From assembly GCA_051879215.1 (NCBI GenBank), contig JBJELP010000194.1:1-9372 (forward strand): a stretch of DNA of 9,372 nucleotides, in the 5' to 3' direction. Below the pieces are notes generated by a model. The model searched no databases, was not told the origin of the DNA, and saw only the letters and a list, made by a program, of their open reading frames with translations. Below, piece after piece: positions 6,017 through 9,372 of the stretch; the first letter of the stretch is position 1; each line of letters begins with the position of its first letter. The translations under genes and the position numbers were made by a program. This stretch comes from TWA4 sp051879215. GTDB taxonomy: Bacteria; Bacillota; Clostridia; Lachnospirales; Lachnospiraceae.

Positions 6017-6589
6017 TTAGTTTCTTTTTTGTAACGTTTTCAGTACCTTAGCAGGAACACCCCCTACTACGGTCAATTCAGGAACGTCTTTTGTGACAAC
6101 CGCCCCGGCTGCCACAACTGCCCAGTCTCCAATAGTAACTCCGGGCAAGATAGTTGCATTAGAACCAATCCATACATGATTTCCTATTTTAACCGGTGCA
6201 TAGTGGTTCTTTCTGTTATTAGCAGGATTCAGGTCATGGTTTATAGTGGCAAGAACTATATTGTGACCAATCATGGTACCATCACCAATCTCAATTCCTC
6301 CCTGATCCTGAAAATGGCATCCCGAATTGATGAATACTTCCTTCCCAAACCTGATGTTTTTTCCAAAATCCGCATAAAACGGAGGATATAATCGAAATGT
6401 TCCATCTATTGTTTTTCCGGTCAACCGGGACATAATCTCCCTGATTTCTTCCGGAGTATGGTACTGGTTATTCAGCTCCATGCAATCCTTGACAGCCTCC
6501 TGACATAGTTCCCTATACGCTCTTATCCATTCCGGATCATTATCCATTTCTTCAGTCTGAAAGCCATCTAAAATATCCGCTGTTGTCAA
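6017..6589 (-). CDS. Sugar (maltose/galactoside-type) O-acetyltransferase, TTG start
   Basis: This 190-residue enzyme is of the hexapeptide-repeat acetyltransferase group (LacA/Maa/NodL-like), which transfers acetyl from acetyl-CoA to a sugar hydroxyl and usually works as a trimer. An N-terminal helical part (about 5-57, with DPEW-x-RAYRELC) precedes a left-handed beta helix with repeats such as I-G-D-G-T-M, I-G-N-H-V-W, I-G-S-N-A-T and I-G-D-W-A-V. The catalytic histidine is probably H118 in INHDLN; N88 and D95 lie in the active-site loops. GG-V-P-A-K-V-L-K ends the domain as usual. The start is TTG at 6589, preceded at 7 nt by AGGAGG. Upstream codons would read through the operators and promoter, so the longer frame (to 6670) is not used. 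It is the first gene of the redox operon, and its link to redox chemistry is unclear. Confidence 0.88.
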   Translation of the reverse strand: MTTADILDGFQTEEMDNDPEWIRAYRELCQEAVKDCMELNNQYHTPEEIREIMSRLTGKTIDGTFRLYPPFYADFGKNIRFGKEVFINSGCHFQDQGGIEIGDGTMIGHNIVLATINHDLNPANNRKNHYAPVKIGNHVWIGSNATILPGVTIGDWAVVAAGAVVTKDVPELTVVGGVPAKVLKTLQKRN

Positions 6590-6596
6590 ACTATCT

Positions 6597-6602
6597 CCTC
6601 CT
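6597..6602 (-). promoter_or_regulatory. Ribosome binding site fixing the TTG start
   Basis: AGGAGG on the minus strand lies 7 nt before TTG at 6589. No ATG or GTG is near, so this site decides the start of the acetyltransferase gene. Confidence 0.8.
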
Positions 6603-6613
6603 GTTTTTTGTTT

Positions 6614-6628
6614 CTGACACCGTGTCAG
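6614..6628. promoter_or_regulatory. Operator O1, perfect palindrome
   Basis: CTGACACCGTGTCAG is a perfect palindrome with 7-bp arms around a single central base (6621). It lies downstream of the -10 box, at about +14 to +28 of the expected transcript, where a bound dimer would block the polymerase. It is the best of the four related sites in the window. Confidence 0.8.
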
Positions 6629-6641
6629 TTCTTTAATCGAT

Positions 6642-6670
6642 ATATTAGCACCATTCTGACACACTGTCAA
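6642..6670 (-). promoter_or_regulatory. Promoter of the redox operon
   Basis: On the minus strand a perfect -35 TTGACA (6670-6665) and -10 TAATAT (6647-6642) are separated by exactly 17 bp. This strong vegetative-type promoter drives the acetyltransferase and the genes after it. The -35 lies inside operator O2, and operators O1 and O3 flank the promoter, so it should be tightly repressed until an inducer releases the repressor. The leader to the TTG start is about 45 nt. Confidence 0.85.
6656..6670. promoter_or_regulatory. Operator O2, overlapping the -35 box
   Basis: CTGACACACTGTCAA matches the perfect O1 palindrome at 12 of 15 positions and keeps the TTCTGACAC half on its left side (from 6654). 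It contains the TTGACA -35 hexamer, so occupancy would exclude RNA polymerase. Its centre is 42 bp from O1, close to four helical turns, so the two sites face the same side of the DNA. Confidence 0.75.
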
Positions 6671-6678
6671 TATATATT

Positions 6679-6693
6679 TTGACTTTGTGTCAG
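6679..6693. promoter_or_regulatory. Operator O3, upstream of the promoter
   Basis: TTGACTTTGTGTCAG matches O1 at 11 of 15 positions, with the right half GTGTCAGAA intact and the left half degenerate. Its centre is 23 bp upstream of that of O2. It may support cooperative binding or be a weaker accessory site. Confidence 0.6.
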
Positions 6694-6724
6694 AATATTC
6701 ATCGACATGTTGGGTAAGTATCTT

Positions 6725-7693
6725 TTAAATCATTCCTCTAACCTCCCGCCAGCCTTTCACATACCATCTAAATGCAACATACACCAGTTGTACGAATAAC
6801 AAGAGAAGCAGCAGATTGAGCGTCAATGCTGTCTTTATCCAATCCCCGAAATAAATTGCTATTGCCATGCTTATAAGTATCACCATTACGGTAATCATAT
6901 CCCAACAGTATTTCTTATATAACCCTGCAATCTTTATCCCTATAAACGCTACAAGTATTCCCGCACCCACCAGACATCCACCACAAACCAATATTCTTAT
7001 CAGCCAATATCCAATTCCGGCAACGAAAGAATTGGATATTCCATTACTAATCTGTGCCACGTTCTTTCCTGTCAGTACAACCCAGCCGGCAATGGTCTGT
7101 ACAAAAGTGGCGATTGTATCAAAGAATACCACGCAATCAGAAATAAATATTTTTGACCGTATCATCTGAAAAAGAGTAGTTGATACGGAATACCATATCA
7201 GCAGAAACATCAATGCTTCATACATGGCTGTTTTTGCTTTATATCTGCCTAAAAGTTTTTCTCTCTGCGTATCATACCTTTCCTTCGCTTTCAGATAAGC
7301 TGTCTGGTTACAATTCCCGCACTTTTGATAGAGTACCGGCTTTTCAACCGGTATCTCTACTTTTTTCTGATGGGAGAGTGCATAATCCCGTTCCTGTTCT
7401 GCCTGCCTTAGCTTATCTTGACATTCCTCTGTCATGATTTCGGCAGCGTGCGTTTTCTCTTTCTCGCTCTGCAATAATTCTTTTGTTTTCCTCAAGTCGT
7501 TCTTTAAGGCTTGAATGTTCCCTGCTCTGTTCTCGCTGTTTAACCTCTCGTTCAAGGTCAGCGATTCGTCGAGCTGCACTTTCAGTTTCTCGATAGTCCG
7601 GTCTTTCTGGTCGAGTTCCTCCTGCATCTGCTCCGTCAGCATTAGCAGTTCTTCCATTTGTTCGTCGCTCTTTGAGTTTCTTAATTCGTTCAT
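6725..7693 (-). CDS. DUF6040-like protein: coiled coil, CxxC, membrane segments
   Basis: This 322-residue protein has three parts. Residues about 1-110 are a highly charged heptad-type coiled coil. A small CGNC (125-128) follows, possibly half of a metal site or a redox-active pair. The C-terminal half carries about five hydrophobic segments (159-177, 182-207, 227-257, 265-284, 289-308). I recall this layout from the DUF6040 family found beside MobA/MobL relaxases, whose function is unknown. A membrane protein with a cytoplasmic coiled coil could dock the relaxosome or act in entry exclusion (inference). The start is ATG at 7693, with AAGGAAGG 7 nt upstream; an adjacent in-frame TTG (7696) is less well placed. 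Its first 281 nt overlap the end of the relaxase gene in another frame. No terminator is visible after its stop. Confidence 0.75.
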   Translation of the reverse strand: MNELRNSKSDEQMEELLMLTEQMQEELDQKDRTIEKLKVQLDESLTLNERLNSENRAGNIQALKNDLRKTKELLQSEKEKTHAAEIMTEECQDKLRQAEQERDYALSHQKKVEIPVEKPVLYQKCGNCNQTAYLKAKERYDTQREKLLGRYKAKTAMYEALMFLLIWYSVSTTLFQMIRSKIFISDCVVFFDTIATFVQTIAGWVVLTGKNVAQISNGISNSFVAGIGYWLIRILVCGGCLVGAGILVAFIGIKIAGLYKKYCWDMITVMVILISMAIAIYFGDWIKTALTLNLLLLLLFVQLVYVAFRWYVKGWREVRGMI

Positions 7694-9134
7694 CAATCAA
7701 CCTTCCTTTCTCTAATTGCTGTTCAAGTTCAACAATTCGCTGTTCTGCTTCTGCAATAGCCGGTTCTCGCTGTTTAATTTCTGTGCCAATTCCTGCCATT
7801 GCTGATTTTCGTCTATGAGTTTCTGTATCTGGTCTGTCTTTTCTTCCAGAAGTATCAACAGTTCTTCTGTATCCGGCAAGATTTGAAGCAGCTCTGATAA
7901 TTCTTTCTCTAATTGCTGCAATCGTTCTTCCTGCTCCTGAAAGCACATCAGTTTCTCGTCCTTTTCCTGTATCTCCTGAAGCATCTCTGCCATGATATTC
8001 TGCTGTTCCTCGATCTGTGTAATCATTGCTTCCATCATGGGAATTACTTCTTTGCTTTCTTCTAATGTCATTCAACCACTCCCTCCACATCGACAATGCA
8101 CCGGATACCTTACCAAAGGTTGCAATTACCTTTTTCAGTAGTGCATTTTGTTTTTTAATCATCTGGTTTTCTTCGACCTTCCATGAACCTTTCCTTATCT
8201 GTCCGGTGAGATATTTTTCCTCAATCTTCCTTGCATCTGCACCCTCATGAATAGTAGGGACTTTTAATTTCCCCTGTCTTTCATAAGAGCGGTGGTCAAT
8301 CTGATTGTCTATGGATAAATGACGGTTACACATCCTAGCCCATTCGCTTCGCCATAACTCACAATTCTTTGGATTATTCCAGCCTGTAGCATCGGTCAAA
8401 ACCCGTTTCCATTGTTTTCTGTTTCTTGCCCCGACTTTCTGTACTCCGTTTTCATCAAGTACCGGAATACGGATTCCATGACGGTCAGGATTTTTCTTAT
8501 CCTGCCACCAGTCCGGGTGGGACTCATCAACCACGATATTTCCGTCAGTATCTCTGACAAAATCCCAGTCCTTGACTTCTTTGTTGCCCCATGAGTGGTC
8601 TGGATTGAATGGTCGCATGGTTACAAGTAAATGCACATGTGGGTTTCCATCGCCCTTATCGTGTATGCTCCAGTCGGCACACATTCCCTTGTCCACGAAA
8701 GTCTTTTGAATATATTCGGTTGTATAATCAATCTGTTCCTGTCTGCTCCATTCTTTCGGTAAGGAAAATTCAAATGAGCGTCCAAGCTGTGCATCTGAAT
8801 TTTTCTCAATCTTCAAGACCTCATTCCATAACCGCTGTTTCTGAAATGTGATTTTAAACTTTTCCAGTGCGGCTTCCTTATCGTCCGCTCTTTTATAACG
8901 GATAGACTGTTGAAACCTTTTTATATTTTCTTCCGGTACATGCAGCCATTCAGGAGGTGCATTTTCGCACATCATCAGACTGGTATAAACAACTTCTTTC
9001 TTGGAAGTGTAGTAGCTGATTCTGCCAGTTTCCTCATTCTTCATCACATCTCCATTAAGATATGCCGATGCGGATATGACAGATTTTCCTTTACTGCGTC
9101 CGACAATCTTTACTGTAAAATGAAATATCGCCAT
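7413..9134 (-). CDS. mobA: MobA/MobL family relaxase (MobQ class)
   Basis: This 573-residue relaxase would nick oriT, attach to the 5' end through a tyrosine and lead the strand into the recipient. The N-terminal MAIFHFTVKIVGRSKGKS is followed by SASAYLNGD, where Tyr25 is the likely catalytic residue. The metal-binding histidine motif is H158 with P-H166-V-H168-LLV. Between them, RLWNEVLKIEKNSDAQLGRSFEFSLP (about 101-126) matches the conserved family helix. The start at 9134 has AGGGGG 9 nt upstream; the ATG at 9167 has no Shine-Dalgarno sequence. Residues about 355-573 form a charged Arg/Glu-rich tail, the last part coiled-coil-like, encoded by DNA that also carries two ORFs in a second frame. 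Tail length is variable in this family, so the overlap may be natural. An oriT-like segment lies just upstream. Confidence 0.92.
   Translation of the reverse strand: MAIFHFTVKIVGRSKGKSVISASAYLNGDVMKNEETGRISYYTSKKEVVYTSLMMCENAPPEWLHVPEENIKRFQQSIRYKRADDKEAALEKFKITFQKQRLWNEVLKIEKNSDAQLGRSFEFSLPKEWSRQEQIDYTTEYIQKTFVDKGMCADWSIHDKGDGNPHVHLLVTMRPFNPDHSWGNKEVKDWDFVRDTDGNIVVDESHPDWWQDKKNPDRHGIRIPVLDENGVQKVGARNRKQWKRVLTDATGWNNPKNCELWRSEWARMCNRHLSIDNQIDHRSYERQGKLKVPTIHEGADARKIEEKYLTGQIRKGSWKVEENQMIKKQNALLKKVIATFGKVSGALSMWREWLNDIRRKQRSNSHDGSNDYTDRGTAEYHGRDASGDTGKGRETDVLSGAGRTIAAIRERIIRAASNLAGYRRTVDTSGRKDRPDTETHRRKSAMAGIGTEIKQREPAIAEAEQRIVELEQQLEKGRLIDERIKKLKERRTNGRTANADGADAGGTRPERPDYRETESAARRIADLEREVKQREQSREHSSLKERLEENKRIIAERERENARCRNHDRGMSR
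7529..7777. repeat. Pair of exact 15-bp direct repeats in the coiled-coil genes
   Basis: GTTCTCGCTGTTTAA occurs at 7529-7543 and 7763-7777, 234 bp apart, a multiple of three. In the minus frame it encodes the shared hexapeptide LNSENR in both the 119-residue ORF (residues 99-104) and the DUF6040-like protein (51-56). A second 15-mer, TTTCTCTAATTGCTG, occurs at 7707-7721 and 7904-7918, 197 bp apart. These are relics of duplication or the product of similar coiled-coil codon use. Confidence 0.6.
7712..8071 (-). CDS. Nested 119-residue coiled-coil protein of unknown function
   Basis: This ORF is wholly inside the relaxase gene in another frame. Its product is almost entirely Glu/Gln/Leu heptads (for example QEQEERLQQLEKELSELL at about residues 45-62), predicting a long coiled coil with no membrane segment or signal. 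It is in the same frame as the DUF6040-like gene and ends 18 nt before that gene's ATG. A strong GGAGGG (8081-8086) lies 9 nt before the start at 8071, good evidence for real translation. Part of the product (M-L-Q-E-I-Q-E-K-D-E-K-L, LNSENR) resembles the N-terminus of the DUF6040-like protein, so it could be a duplicated coiled coil that pairs with it. The alternative is a chance open frame caused by the codon bias of the relaxase tail. Confidence 0.6.
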   Translation of the reverse strand: MTLEESKEVIPMMEAMITQIEEQQNIMAEMLQEIQEKDEKLMCFQEQEERLQQLEKELSELLQILPDTEELLILLEEKTDQIQKLIDENQQWQELAQKLNSENRLLQKQNSELLNLNSN

Positions 9135-9171
9135 GATCCGTTTCCCCCTTTCTGCCGTATCCGGCATTGAT

Positions 9172-9218
9172 TTCCGACAGTATCTTCTTCTGGTTTAGCA
9201 GGAGTAGAACTGTCGGAA
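9172..9218. repeat. Perfect inverted repeat upstream of the relaxase gene
   Basis: TTCCGACAGT (9172-9181) and ACTGTCGGAA (9209-9218) are exact 10-bp inverted arms with a 27-nt loop (9182-9208). They lie between the oriT-like core and the relaxase ribosome binding site. No T-run follows on the minus strand, so this is not a clear terminator. It may be a relaxase or accessory-protein binding site giving autoregulation, or an mRNA leader hairpin. A tiny TGCCG/CGGCA pair (9153-9166) follows next to the Shine-Dalgarno sequence. Confidence 0.7.
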
Positions 9219-9255
9219 CGCCCTCTGCGCAAGAGTGCCCCCTGCGGCATGAGCA

Positions 9256-9310
9256 GGTCTGCATGAAATGCCCGCCGACGGAACGAGCCCGGCAAGCGTA
9301 AGCGCAGACC
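9256..9310. repeat. Inverted repeat in the oriT leader
   Basis: GGTCTGC (9256-9262) and GCAGACC (9304-9310) form 7-bp arms around a G/C-rich 41-nt interior that can fold further (TGCC/GGCA pairs). The stretch is clearly more G/C-rich than the rest of the window and has no convincing gene. It is probably part of an extended transfer-origin region. Confidence 0.5.
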
Positions 9311-9312
9311 GG

Positions 9313-9370
9313 TTGCCACTTGTGGCAAACTTATAAGGACGACCTCTGGTTGTCCATAAGTGCGCCCTTC
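9313..9370. other. oriT: Putative origin of transfer (oriT)
   Basis: ATAAGTGCGCCCTT (9356-9369) resembles the nick-region core of MobQ-type (RSF1010/pIP501-like) transfer origins. Immediately upstream is an imperfect hairpin: ACTTATAAGGACGACC (9329-9344) pairs with GGTTGTCCATAAGT (9348-9361), with two unpaired A and one G-T pair, and its right arm runs into the nick core as usual. A second hairpin, TTGCCAC (9313-9319) with GTGGCAA (9322-9328), adjoins it. The matching relaxase gene starts about 180 bp away. The window ends 2 nt after the core, so flanking parts are not seen. Confidence 0.75.
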
Positions 9371-9372
9371 AT

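Noticed and set aside
6590..6670. Upstream extension of the acetyltransferase to 6670
   Set aside because: It would run through the -10 box and operator, and the strong Shine-Dalgarno sequence fits only the TTG at 6589.
9110..9328. Minus-strand 72-codon frame over the transfer-origin region
   Set aside because: The region is dominated by inverted repeats and the nick-type core. The frame has no Shine-Dalgarno sequence, and its open state reflects high G/C content.
1..9372. tRNA, rRNA, CRISPR array, insertion sequence or integrase
   Set aside because: No cloverleaf, regularly spaced repeats, transposase or recombinase motifs were seen on either strand.

Overview
This window looks like accessory DNA from a low to mid G+C Firmicute of the class Clostridia, most likely a gut Lachnospiraceae relative. 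The grounds are strong AGGAGG-type ribosome binding sites, A/T-rich promoters, and families typical of that group: DUF6061, DUF4405, compact-cysteine iron-sulfur flavoproteins and a MobA/MobL relaxase followed by a DUF6040-like gene. The species cannot be fixed from the sequence. Nearly all coding is on the minus strand, so transcription runs from high to low coordinates.

Right end (about 6725-9372): a mobilization module. An oriT-like segment (about 9313-9370) carries the nick-type core ATAAGTGCGCCCTT next to an imperfect hairpin. It lies upstream of a MobA/MobL (MobQ-class) relaxase gene at 7413-9134. The last 219 codons of the relaxase are overlapped in another frame, first by a 119-residue coiled-coil ORF nested wholly inside it, then by the start of a 322-residue coiled-coil/CxxC/multi-membrane-segment protein (DUF6040-like). 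Each inner ORF has its own good ribosome binding site.

Middle (about 1971-6700): a redox operon. A clear promoter (TTGACA, 17 bp, TAATAT) is covered and flanked by three copies of a palindrome of the form CTGACAC-N-GTGTCAG. Downstream come a sugar/maltose-type O-acetyltransferase (TTG start), an aldo/keto reductase, an iron-sulfur flavoprotein, a lipoprotein-anchored flavodoxin, a cytoplasmic flavodoxin and a DUF4405 membrane protein, all tightly packed. A flavin reductase-like gene follows after a 94-bp gap.

Left (about 593-1970): a TetR/AcrR regulator and a second iron-sulfur flavoprotein form a short operon with its own extended -10 promoter. A fourth, degenerate copy of the same palindrome sits at the predicted start of transcription. 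The simplest reading (inference) is that this TetR protein represses both itself and the large operon about 4.7 kb away, giving an inducible redox or detoxification response. A strong bidirectional terminator (593-640) closes the cluster. On its other side is a small plus-strand DUF6061-type gene, preceded by 330 bp of A/T-rich non-coding DNA with a long perfect hairpin and repeated AAGGG motifs.

Taken together, the window looks like a mobilizable element, or a chromosomal copy of one, carrying a self-regulated flavin/iron-sulfur electron-transfer cassette. No integrase, transposase, tRNA, rRNA or CRISPR array was seen.
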